Source: Peptostreptococcaceae bacterium
Lineage (GTDB): Bacteria; Bacillota; Clostridia; Peptostreptococcales; Filifactoraceae
Reading direction: 5' to 3'
DNA: 32,122 nucleotides
Assembly (NCBI GenBank): GCA_030532905.1
Contig: JAUNKE010000028.1
Span: 1 to 32,122 of the forward strand
Shown in pieces: positions 9,490 to 16,149 of this stretch (position 1 is the first letter of the stretch; each line of letters begins with the position of its first letter). Made by a program: the position numbers and the translations under genes. Under the pieces are notes generated by a model. That model saw nothing but the letters and a program-made list of their open reading frames with translations. It was not told the DNA's origin and made no database searches.

Positions 9490-10551
9490 ATGAGAAATAA
9501 ACATATAAAAAAATCGAGAACATCCATTATCATCGTGTTTGTTCTCATCGTATCGCTGATTTTAACCAATCTGTATACTTTCAATTATATTGACGAAATC
9601 AACGGCGATGCGCGCGTGGTAAATTATACCGGGATTATTCGTGGCGGCACGCAGCGGTTGGTCAAACTGGAAGCGAACGGCATCAGGAAAGACAGCATCG
9701 TTTTGGAAATTGAAAATATCCTACGGGAAATAAAATATGACCATAAAAGGAGAAAGGGAATTTATCACCAAGATGCCGAATATCATCACAAAATCAACCA
9801 ACTGAACGATGTTTGGTTTGAAATTCAGAAAGAAATTTCAAAAGTACGGGAGGGCGAGCCACCGAAAGAGCTGATTCGTTTGAGTGAGGAGCACTACAAA
9901 CTTGCCAACGAGGCGGTGTTTTTAGCGGAAAATTATTCGGAAGTCAAGGTAATAAGAGTGACGAATATTCGGCGCGCCATGCTTTTGGGCTCATCCTTGA
10001 TGCTCCTGTTGTATATTTCGCAAGTTCTCGGGATGTTTAAGTTGGAAAAAAATATCGAAGAACTCGGAAAAAAAGCATCGATTGATGCGCAGACCGATTT
10101 ACCGAACCGCAGCGAATGCGATCGTATGTTGGAGAATTTTTCCGGCAGACGATTGCCGAAAGATTTGATGGCATTGGCGATTGACATCAACGGACTAAAA
10201 GAAACCAATGACAACTACGGACACAATGTCGGTGACATTCTCATCGTTTCTTTTGCAAAAATACTGGAGGAAACCGCAAGGAGTTTCGGATTTGTCGGAC
10301 GAAACGGCGGAGATGAGTTTATCGGTATTTTTGAAAACTGCACCGAAGAGGATATGCAGAAGTTTTTGAAGGAGCTCAACGAGCGCATCGATTCGTTTAA
10401 CGCGCAGGGCGGCGTCGTTCAAATCAGTTATGCGAGCGGCCATGCTTCGTCCAATGAAGATTTCGTGAACATCTACGATTTAATCAAAAAAGCGGACAAG
10501 AGAATGTACGAAAAGAAGAGAGCGATGTATTTTCAAAAAGAGGATAGATGA
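9490..10551 (+). CDS. Membrane-bound GGDEF domain protein, probable diguanylate cyclase
   Basis: 353 aa. An N-terminal transmembrane segment (about 12-32), an extracytoplasmic helical region (about 33-160) with RGGTQRLVKLE, a second transmembrane segment (about 165-187) and a C-terminal GGDEF domain (about 195-350). The active-site motif GGDEF is at 273-277, preceded by the family's DLPNR and DINGLKETND motifs. The inhibitory RxxD site is missing at its usual place, so product inhibition through it is unlikely. The extracytoplasmic part resembles sensor domains of the PilJ/type IV pili transducer N-terminal class; this is a tentative assignment. Expected role: making cyclic di-GMP in response to an external cue. 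It has its own promoter, and an AGGAGG lies 14 nt before the ATG. Confidence 0.88.
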   Translation: MRNKHIKKSRTSIIIVFVLIVSLILTNLYTFNYIDEINGDARVVNYTGIIRGGTQRLVKLEANGIRKDSIVLEIENILREIKYDHKRRKGIYHQDAEYHHKINQLNDVWFEIQKEISKVREGEPPKELIRLSEEHYKLANEAVFLAENYSEVKVIRVTNIRRAMLLGSSLMLLLYISQVLGMFKLEKNIEELGKKASIDAQTDLPNRSECDRMLENFSGRRLPKDLMALAIDINGLKETNDNYGHNVGDILIVSFAKILEETARSFGFVGRNGGDEFIGIFENCTEEDMQKFLKELNERIDSFNAQGGVVQISYASGHASSNEDFVNIYDLIKKADKRMYEKKRAMYFQKEDR

Positions 10552-10626
10552 TTTTGTGTCATACGGTTTTTATTTTGATGCCAAAATCAATTCAAAACAC
10601 CATGTTATGTTTGGTCATCTGACTTT

Positions 10627-10836
10627 CTTTAGTGGAACGGTAAAGCGGTGGGGGGCGAACCTAAACCGATTTTTAGCGATGTAAATCTTTGATAGGTCGA
10701 GTGCATGTTTTGGGAAGATAAAGGGCGACCGAAGGTAGATTGCATATCTGTAAGAAGCTGCCATCGTTCTTTACTTCCCACCTTGTAGGGAACGGAGACC
10801 TCTTTGTTCCGCCGTTCCGTCAAAACGGGAAAGGAA
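10627..10836 (+). repeat. Decayed copy of the intergenic repeat
   Basis: Contains altered versions of the whole repeat in the order of the long form: a GTGGAACGG remnant, an ACCTAAACC piece, a degenerate cruciform module (about 10695-10790), then GTAGGGAACGG (10795 on) with imperfect first and second hairpins. Stem pairing is largely lost, unlike in the other copies. It accounts for most of the gap between the GGDEF gene and the next one. The rest, 10837-10987, shows nothing I recognise. Confidence 0.7.
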
Positions 10837-10991
10837 TAATTGTTTATGCGGTTTATTAGGCAATAGTAATGTAATAGCGAGTTTTTCTGATCGGTATCAT
10901 CCGTTGATTGGTATAAGAAATTTTCAATGACGATTCTCGGATAAGGGCTTATTCGACTCTTTAGAATAGCGGGGAAATGTCGATATATTAT

Positions 10992-11028
10992 TGTACAGTC
11001 AGATAGCCAAGTAGTTCTGAACTGTGCA
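10992..11028 (+). promoter_or_regulatory. Leader or operator hairpin upstream of the stalk-domain gene
   Basis: TGTACAGT (10992-10999) plus CAGA (11000-11003) pair with TCTG (11016-11019) and ACTGTGCA (11021-11028), with one bulged A and one G-U pair and a 12-nt loop. It ends 21 nt before AAGGAGG. No T-tract, so a terminator is unlikely. No clear promoter could be assigned nearby. Confidence 0.45.
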
Positions 11029-11061
11029 TAAAAGGATTTAATGCGAATCAAGGAGGATACT

Positions 11062-12225
11062 ATGAACAAATTTCAAAAAGTGATATCACTGACAATGGCA
11101 ACTGCTTTGTTGGCATCAAGTGCAATACCGAGCGTTGTTTTTGCTGATACGGATTCGGATGCGATTTCATACCGAACATCCGCGCAGAGCTATTCAAAAG
11201 ATCCGTCCAAAGTGAGAGTGGTTATTTCAATCGGTTCAGATGAAAGCATTACCGAAAAAGACATTGCACTGGAAGACGGAGTCAAAATGGAGTCTTTCAA
11301 TCCGAAAGGTGGCGGAGTCTATGTGGTCGAGGTAAGAAGAGACAGCCAAAACGCATCGGATGGGTTGAATTTGCAAATTAAAAATGACGAGAAGAATTTT
11401 CTTCCCAAAAATCAAGGGACTATCATTCCGACGATAAAAGAGGAAAAACCGAGATATCATCCTCACGCTTACCAAAAGGTCGTTTCCACAACAAAGCGTG
11501 AACAGAAAGAAACTCTTACAATGAGTGAGTCGGATTCGAAGAATACAGTAACAAGTGCGCTAGGGAGAGAAAGTAGAGCGCAAGAATCTACGACAAGTCG
11601 TGTGACACCGGCAAAAGAAATAAAAAAAGAGATGCCGGAGGTTAGCCGTAAACCGCAAAACTCGGGAACTGCACCGACATCGGTACAAAATGCCGTATCA
11701 AACGGGGCACAAAATACGGTACTGCAACAAGGAAGTAAAGCAAACGGTAAAAATGATACGGCAGTTCAAGGAAATGTTTCTGAAATTGAAAATATGCAGG
11801 TAAAAACCGATGACAAAAATGCAGAGCAGGTAACGACCAAGCTGACAATCGGGAAAAACACTTATGTTGCACTGGTGGAAGGTGTTGAAGTGGAAAAAAC
11901 AATGGATGTTGCTCCTCGAATTCATCAGGGGAGAACGGTTCTACCGGCTCGAGCGATATCAGAACTACTTGGCGTCGAAGTGAAATATGAGAATACGACC
12001 AAGACGGCAAACTTTATCTTAGGGGAGAACAAAGTTGAGCTGAAACCGGGTCAAAAATTTATGACGGTAAACGGAGAGCAAATGATGTTGACTTCGGAAA
12101 TTATCCAAGTGGACGGAAGAGTATTGTTGCCGCTTACCGATATTCAAAAAGCATTTGAAAATCTTGGTTTAAGAGCGGATGTAACTTGGGATGCCGAGAG
12201 CAAATCCGTTTCCATCACCAAATAA
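11062..12225 (+). CDS. Exported protein with C-terminal copper-amine-oxidase-type stalk domain
   Basis: 387 aa from the ATG at 11062, chosen over an in-frame ATG at 11041 because AAGGAGG (11050-11056) sits 5 nt before it and the protein then starts with a clean signal peptide, cut near VFA-DT (about residue 29). After a short folded N-terminal part (about 45-110), residues 120-250 are low-complexity, rich in S, T, K, N and Q. The C-terminal 120 residues match the Cu_amine_oxidN1 stalk-domain pattern: GRTVLPARAISELLGVEV, then VNGEQMM and DGRVLLPLTDI. In other bacteria this domain is a structural module of cell-surface proteins and does not carry oxidase activity. Substrate and function are unknown. 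No SLH or sortase motif is visible. Confidence 0.85.
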   Translation: MNKFQKVISLTMATALLASSAIPSVVFADTDSDAISYRTSAQSYSKDPSKVRVVISIGSDESITEKDIALEDGVKMESFNPKGGGVYVVEVRRDSQNASDGLNLQIKNDEKNFLPKNQGTIIPTIKEEKPRYHPHAYQKVVSTTKREQKETLTMSESDSKNTVTSALGRESRAQESTTSRVTPAKEIKKEMPEVSRKPQNSGTAPTSVQNAVSNGAQNTVLQQGSKANGKNDTAVQGNVSEIENMQVKTDDKNAEQVTTKLTIGKNTYVALVEGVEVEKTMDVAPRIHQGRTVLPARAISELLGVEVKYENTTKTANFILGENKVELKPGQKFMTVNGEQMMLTSEIIQVDGRVLLPLTDIQKAFENLGLRADVTWDAESKSVSITK

Positions 12226-12265
12226 TGAGATGGACTGTTAGCCGAATTTCCTAACTTGGGCTTGG

Positions 12266-12289
12266 AAAGGACGCTTACAGTCCTTTTTT
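12266..12289 (+). terminator. Intrinsic terminator of the stalk-domain gene
   Basis: AAAGGAC (12266-12272) pairs with GTCCTTT (12280-12286) around a 7-nt loop and runs into six T residues. Confidence 0.8.
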
Positions 12290-12319
12290 GCATTCGGGAC
12301 ACTAAAATTTGATGGACGA

Positions 12320-12348
12320 TTTCATTTTATTCCAAAATATGATATAGT
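12320..12348 (+). promoter_or_regulatory. Probable promoter of the first cobalamin operon
   Basis: TTTCAT (12320-12325), 17 nt, TATAGT (12343-12348). The -35 is weak and the -10 is good. Transcription would start near 12355, right at the first base of the riboswitch closing stem. Confidence 0.5.
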
Positions 12349-12356
12349 ATAAGAAA

Positions 12357-12451
12357 GTTCAAGTGCTTATGCAAAGGGGAAATAGGTGAAAATCCTATGC
12401 GGACCCGCCACCGTAAATAGCGCTGCTATGAGCCGGACGACCTGCTTGAAC
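12357..12451 (+). promoter_or_regulatory. Cobalamin riboswitch, short form
   Basis: Closing stem GTTCAAG (12357-12363) with CTTGAAC (12445-12451), perfect. Inside are the conserved cobalamin aptamer pieces: GGTGAAAATCC, GCGGACCCGCCACCG, and the B12 box read as AGCCGGACGACCTGC. Where the classical aptamer has long arms after the GCCACTG segment, this one has only a small ATAGC-GCT-GCTAT hairpin, giving a 95-nt aptamer. That matches the compact class of cobalamin riboswitches. It is followed by a 9-bp hairpin (12456-12464 with 12472-12480), a possible anti-terminator (GCAGT 12483-12487 with ACTGC 12496-12500), and a terminator. Confidence 0.9.
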
Positions 12452-12496
12452 ATGGAATTTGCATCGAGGTTATGCAAATTTTGCAGTAAAAACGGA

Positions 12497-12525
12497 CTGC
12501 GCTCGTTATGATGCGCGGTTTTTTT
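12497..12525 (+). terminator. Riboswitch-controlled terminator 1
   Basis: CTGCGC (12497-12502) pairs with GCGCGG (12513-12518) and is followed by seven T residues. The 5' arm overlaps ACTGC, which could pair instead with GCAGT upstream. This fits ligand-induced termination, so that the operon is expressed when cobalamin is scarce. Confidence 0.85.
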
Positions 12526-12556
12526 GTGCAAAAAATTTTGTGGAAAGAGGGTTATT

Positions 12557-14182
12557 ATGAAAAAAGGATGGAAGAGTCGAATATCGCTGTTGACGGTTTT
12601 GATGCTTCTTGTAAGCATGATTCCGTCGTATGCGGCGAGCTATGATTTACAAAATGTCGTATCGGAAACGGCGAAGTATCTGTTATCGACGGTTCAGGAG
12701 CCGAAGCTCGGCTCAATCGGCGGCGAATGGGCGGTGCTCGGATTGGCGCGCAGCGGAGAGTCGGTGCCGAAAACTTATTTTGAAAAATATTACCGAGGTC
12801 TCGAAAAGGAAGTGGTGAGCAAGAAAGGGATTTTGCATGAGCAAAAATATACCGAGTATTCAAGAGTGGTGCTCGCACTGTCTTCCCTCGGTCTCAACCC
12901 GCAGAATGTCGGTGGATATGATTTGGTAAAACCGCTGATGAATGTGGAAAAAGGCAAATGGCAGGGCGTGAACGGATCCGTATTTGCATTGTTGGCATTG
13001 GATGCGTCGTCGCATTGGCTTGAGAAAGATAAAGCGGCTTATGAAGCGGCTCGAAAAGGCTATTTGAAAGATATTTTGGACAAGCAGCTCGCGGACGGCG
13101 GATGGGCTTTTACCGGAGACAAGGCCGATGTGGATATGACCGCGATGACATTGCAATCTTTGGCAAAGTATCAGAGCAATCCGGAGGTCAAAACAGCGAC
13201 TGAGAAAGCATTGCAGACCCTTTCGAATCTACAGAATGAAAAGGGAGGCTATGCGAGCTGGGGCGAAGAAAATTCGGAGAGCGTGTCGCAGACAATCGTG
13301 GCATTGTCCGAGTTGGGCATTCCTTTGGACAGCAAGAGCTTTGTGAAAAACGGCAATTCGTTGTCGGATAATCTGATGACTTTTTATGTGAAGGGACAGG
13401 GCTTTAAGCACAGCCCGAAAGGCGAAGTCAACGCGATGGCGACCGAGCAGGCATTTTACGCATTGGTTGCGGCAAATCGTATAAAGCAAAACAAAAGTTC
13501 GCTCTATCGCATGCAGGATGCCGTCGGATTTTTAATCATCGACAATCCGAGCGAGCCGGCGCCGAAACCGCCGGGAGATTCACTCATCAATGTGCGTGAA
13601 GTGATTGCACCGGGCAGAACTTTCAGCGACATTCAGGGAAGCAAATATAAGAATGCGATTGAAAAATTGGCGGAGCGCGGCATCGTCAACGGACAAAGCA
13701 AGGATGAATTCAAACCGAATCTTAAAGTGACGCGTGCGGAATTTGCCGTCATCGTTCTCAACGGATTGGGTATTCAGCCGAAGTCGGCGGGCAATGTATT
13801 CAAGGATGTCAAACCGAAAGCGTGGTATGCGTCCTATGTGAACACCGCACACCAACTGAAAATTGTAAACGGAGTGGGCGATAATAAATTCAATCCGAAC
13901 GGAGATATTACGATTCAGGAAGCTGCTGTCATGGTCACCAATGCGGCTCGTCTGGGAAATTTGCGCACAAATTACAGCACCGCGGAGATTCGTGACATAT
14001 TGGCGCAGTTTGAAGATTACACGACTGCGGGCGATTGGGCGAGAGAATCCCTGGCGTTCTGCTATGCAAACGGCGTGTGGAGCGATTCGGCGGTTAAGAT
14101 TCGACCGAGAGAACAAATCACGCGCGGTGAAGTTGCCGAGACGGTCTTTAATCTTATGAACAAGATGGAATTGATTCGATAG
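12557..14182 (+). CDS. Exported alpha/alpha-toroid protein with three SLH domains
   Basis: 541 aa from the ATG at 12557 (AAAGAGGG just upstream); a TTG at 12524 lies inside the terminator and is rejected. Signal peptide about 1-26. Residues about 30-335 form a prenyltransferase/squalene-cyclase-like alpha/alpha toroid, with repeated helix pairs and turn motifs such as GGEWAVLGLARSG (near 54), GGWAFTGDKADVDMTAM (near 180) and GGYASWGEENSESVSQTIVA (near 230). Three SLH domains (about 353-541) anchor it to secondary cell-wall polymers. First gene after the cobalamin riboswitch, followed 8 nt later by the DUF4430 gene. The cobalamin-binding half of intrinsic factor and transcobalamin has the same general fold, so I infer a surface cobalamin-binding role. 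No enzyme active site is evident. Binding is unproven. Confidence 0.85.
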   Translation: MKKGWKSRISLLTVLMLLVSMIPSYAASYDLQNVVSETAKYLLSTVQEPKLGSIGGEWAVLGLARSGESVPKTYFEKYYRGLEKEVVSKKGILHEQKYTEYSRVVLALSSLGLNPQNVGGYDLVKPLMNVEKGKWQGVNGSVFALLALDASSHWLEKDKAAYEAARKGYLKDILDKQLADGGWAFTGDKADVDMTAMTLQSLAKYQSNPEVKTATEKALQTLSNLQNEKGGYASWGEENSESVSQTIVALSELGIPLDSKSFVKNGNSLSDNLMTFYVKGQGFKHSPKGEVNAMATEQAFYALVAANRIKQNKSSLYRMQDAVGFLIIDNPSEPAPKPPGDSLINVREVIAPGRTFSDIQGSKYKNAIEKLAERGIVNGQSKDEFKPNLKVTRAEFAVIVLNGLGIQPKSAGNVFKDVKPKAWYASYVNTAHQLKIVNGVGDNKFNPNGDITIQEAAVMVTNAARLGNLRTNYSTAEIRDILAQFEDYTTAGDWARESLAFCYANGVWSDSAVKIRPREQITRGEVAETVFNLMNKMELIR

Positions 14183-14190
14183 GTGGAAAG

Positions 14191-15189
14191 ATGAATAAGA
14201 AAAAGATAGCGCTCATCGTCGGGCTCATTGCCGTATTGCTTGGGGTATCGTTCTTTTGGGGAGAAAACCCCTTTGGTAAAAAAGAAGTCGAAACCGAGTC
14301 GGCGCAGCAGCCGAAGATAGAATACAACGACTCGTCGAGCGCTTCGGGCGACAGTTCCAACTCAAATTCAAACTCGGATTCGGAAAGTGAAAAACAGCCT
14401 TCCGAAGATGAAAAAAAGGAAGAAAAGAAGGAACAAGAGCCGGAGCAGAGCGGCTCGGAGCAGACGCAGCCGAAGAACGAGAATCCATCCGAGGAAAAAG
14501 AGAAGGCGGAGAAGAATCCGACTTCGGACGACAAAAAGCAAAAAGAATCCGAGGGTGAAAAGCAAAAGGACGAGGCGAGCAAAGAGCAGGGGAAGGAGCA
14601 GGAGAGCAAGGATAAGCCGGTGACACCGCCGCCTGCCGAAAAGAAGGAAGAAAAATCGGAGCCGAAGGAAGAGAAGCAAACCGGCAAAGATAAATATCTC
14701 ACCGACCCGATTCCCGAGGGCAAGCCGAAGCCCGTCGAGCCACAGGATGCCGTAATTACGGACAAGAAGATGACGGCTTCTTTGAGCGTGCGATGCGACA
14801 CCTTGCTCAACAATATGGACAAGCTCAATCCTGAAAAGGTAGAGCTCGTGCCGAAGGACGGCGTTATTTTTCCAATGACTCAGGTTACTTTTTACGAAGG
14901 CGAAAGCGTGTTCAATGTTTTGCAAAGAGAAATGAAAAAAAACAAGATTCACATGGCATTTAAGAACACGCCGATGTATAATTCCGCCTATATTCAAGGC
15001 ATCAACAATCTGTATGAATTTGACGGCGGCAATCTTTCGGGCTGGACCTATCGCGTCAACGGATGGTTCCCGAATTACGGTTGCAGCCGATACCAGCTCA
15101 AGCAGGGAGATGTCATCGAATGGCTTTACACCTGCGATTTGGGACGCGATGTCGGCGGCGGTCAAATCATAGGAGCGGACGGCGAATGA
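14191..15189 (+). CDS. Membrane-anchored DUF4430 (transcobalamin C-terminal-like) protein
   Basis: 332 aa. One N-terminal transmembrane anchor (about 6-23) without a lipobox cysteine, a highly charged linker of E, K, S, Q and P (about 28-185), then a DUF4430 domain (about 195-325). The domain shows the family hallmark SGWTYRVNGWFPNYG and the ending KQGDVIEWLYT. Its cysteines are C202, C298 and C315. DUF4430 is related to the C-terminal beta domain of transcobalamin and intrinsic factor, which closes over the vitamin. The long linker would let the domain reach across the cell wall. The RBS AGGTGG overlaps the previous stop codon, and the gene's own stop overlaps the start of ecfT, so it is translationally coupled on both sides. 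Likely role: passing cobalamin between wall-bound binders and the transporter (inference). Confidence 0.85.
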   Translation: MNKKKIALIVGLIAVLLGVSFFWGENPFGKKEVETESAQQPKIEYNDSSSASGDSSNSNSNSDSESEKQPSEDEKKEEKKEQEPEQSGSEQTQPKNENPSEEKEKAEKNPTSDDKKQKESEGEKQKDEASKEQGKEQESKDKPVTPPPAEKKEEKSEPKEEKQTGKDKYLTDPIPEGKPKPVEPQDAVITDKKMTASLSVRCDTLLNNMDKLNPEKVELVPKDGVIFPMTQVTFYEGESVFNVLQREMKKNKIHMAFKNTPMYNSAYIQGINNLYEFDGGNLSGWTYRVNGWFPNYGCSRYQLKQGDVIEWLYTCDLGRDVGGGQIIGADGE

Positions 15190-16127
15190 AAAAACAAACA
15201 AAAATGACGGGGGATGGATTTTCGACCTTCCATCCCTTAGTCAATTTTTTATATTTTGTATCGGTGATAGGATTCGGGATGTTTTTTTTACATCCCGCTT
15301 GTCTGCTGATTTCATTGCTCGGCAGCATTTCCTATTCGATTTATCTGCGAGGAAGAAAAGCCATTTCTTTTCAGCTCTTATATCTTTTGCCGATGCTGAT
15401 TGTGATGGCGTTGGTCAATCCTTTGTTCAATCATGAGGGAGCAACCATTCTTACTTATTTCAGAACGGGAAATCCGCTGACGCTCGAGGCGATTTACTAC
15501 GGATTGGCATCGGCGACGATGATTGTCAGCTCGATCTGTTGGTTTTCCTGCTTCAATGAAATCATCACATCCGACAAGCTGATTTATCTCTTCGGGCGAA
15601 TCATTCCGGCATTTTCGCTGATTCTCTCGATGGCGATGCGATTTGTCCCGCGCTTCAACGAGCAGATAAAAAATATTGCGGATGCACAACGCTCCATCGG
15701 CAGAGATGTGTCAAGCGGAAGTGTTTTTCAGCGCGCCAAAAACGGATTGCTGATTCTTTCGGCGATGGCGACTTGGGCGCTCGAAAATTCGATTGAAACT
15801 TCCAATTCGATGAAAAGTCGGGGCTATGGGATCAAAGGTCGAACTTCGTTTTCCATTTACAGAATTGAAAATCGGGATAAAAGGGCGCTCCTCTTTTTGC
15901 TGATGACGGGCGGCATTGTTTTTTTCGGTGCGCTGCAAAATGCGTTGTATTATCGCTATTACCCGACGCTTAAAGTGCAGCTCGGAAGTACGACCTATGC
16001 AGTGCTCATCGTCTATGCGGCATTGGTTGTTTTTCCGCTCGCCTACAATCTGTGGGAGAATTTGAAATACAAAAAATGGCGTGAGAATCCGTCCGTCGAT
16101 ATGATGGAGCAATTCGCCAATCGGTAG
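15186..16127 (+). CDS. ecfT: Energy-coupling factor transporter transmembrane protein EcfT
   Basis: 313 aa. The ATG at 15186 overlaps the previous stop by 4 nt (ATGA) with AGGAG 10 nt upstream; longer in-frame extensions run through the DUF4430 coding sequence in another frame and are rejected. Several hydrophobic segments occur in the N-terminal half and again near residues 235-250 and 265-285. The two coupling-helix regions that contact the ATPases are recognisable as DAQRSIG and SMKSRGYG; the first departs from the usual Ala-Arg-Gly form. EcfT joins the S component to the ATPase pair and transmits ATP-driven movement. The next gene, 22 nt downstream, supplies both ATPases and an S component, so the two genes together make a complete ECF transporter. 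Confidence 0.93.
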   Translation: MKKQTKMTGDGFSTFHPLVNFLYFVSVIGFGMFFLHPACLLISLLGSISYSIYLRGRKAISFQLLYLLPMLIVMALVNPLFNHEGATILTYFRTGNPLTLEAIYYGLASATMIVSSICWFSCFNEIITSDKLIYLFGRIIPAFSLILSMAMRFVPRFNEQIKNIADAQRSIGRDVSSGSVFQRAKNGLLILSAMATWALENSIETSNSMKSRGYGIKGRTSFSIYRIENRDKRALLFLLMTGGIVFFGALQNALYYRYYPTLKVQLGSTTYAVLIVYAALVVFPLAYNLWENLKYKKWRENPSVDMMEQFANR

Positions 16128-16149
16128 TGTTAAGATACGGTTAGGCTCA

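Noticed and set aside
11041..11061. In-frame upstream ATG for the stalk-domain protein
   Set aside because: AAGGAGG lies after it, directly before the ATG at 11062, which also starts a proper signal peptide.
10629..11069. 146-codon minus-strand open frame
   Set aside because: One end is the decayed repeat, there is no ribosome-binding site, and the protein matches nothing I recognise.
12524..12556. In-frame TTG start for the toroid-SLH protein
   Set aside because: It falls in the T-tract of the riboswitch terminator; the ATG at 12557 has a ribosome-binding site and a signal peptide.
15063..15185. Longer N-terminus for EcfT
   Set aside because: It overlaps the DUF4430 coding sequence in another frame; the ATGA overlap at 15186 with AGGAG is the better start.
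14368..15201. 277-codon minus-strand open frame
   Set aside because: Shadow of the low-complexity Lys/Glu linker and DUF4430 domain; its Leu/Phe-rich product is a mirror of the A/G-rich coding strand.
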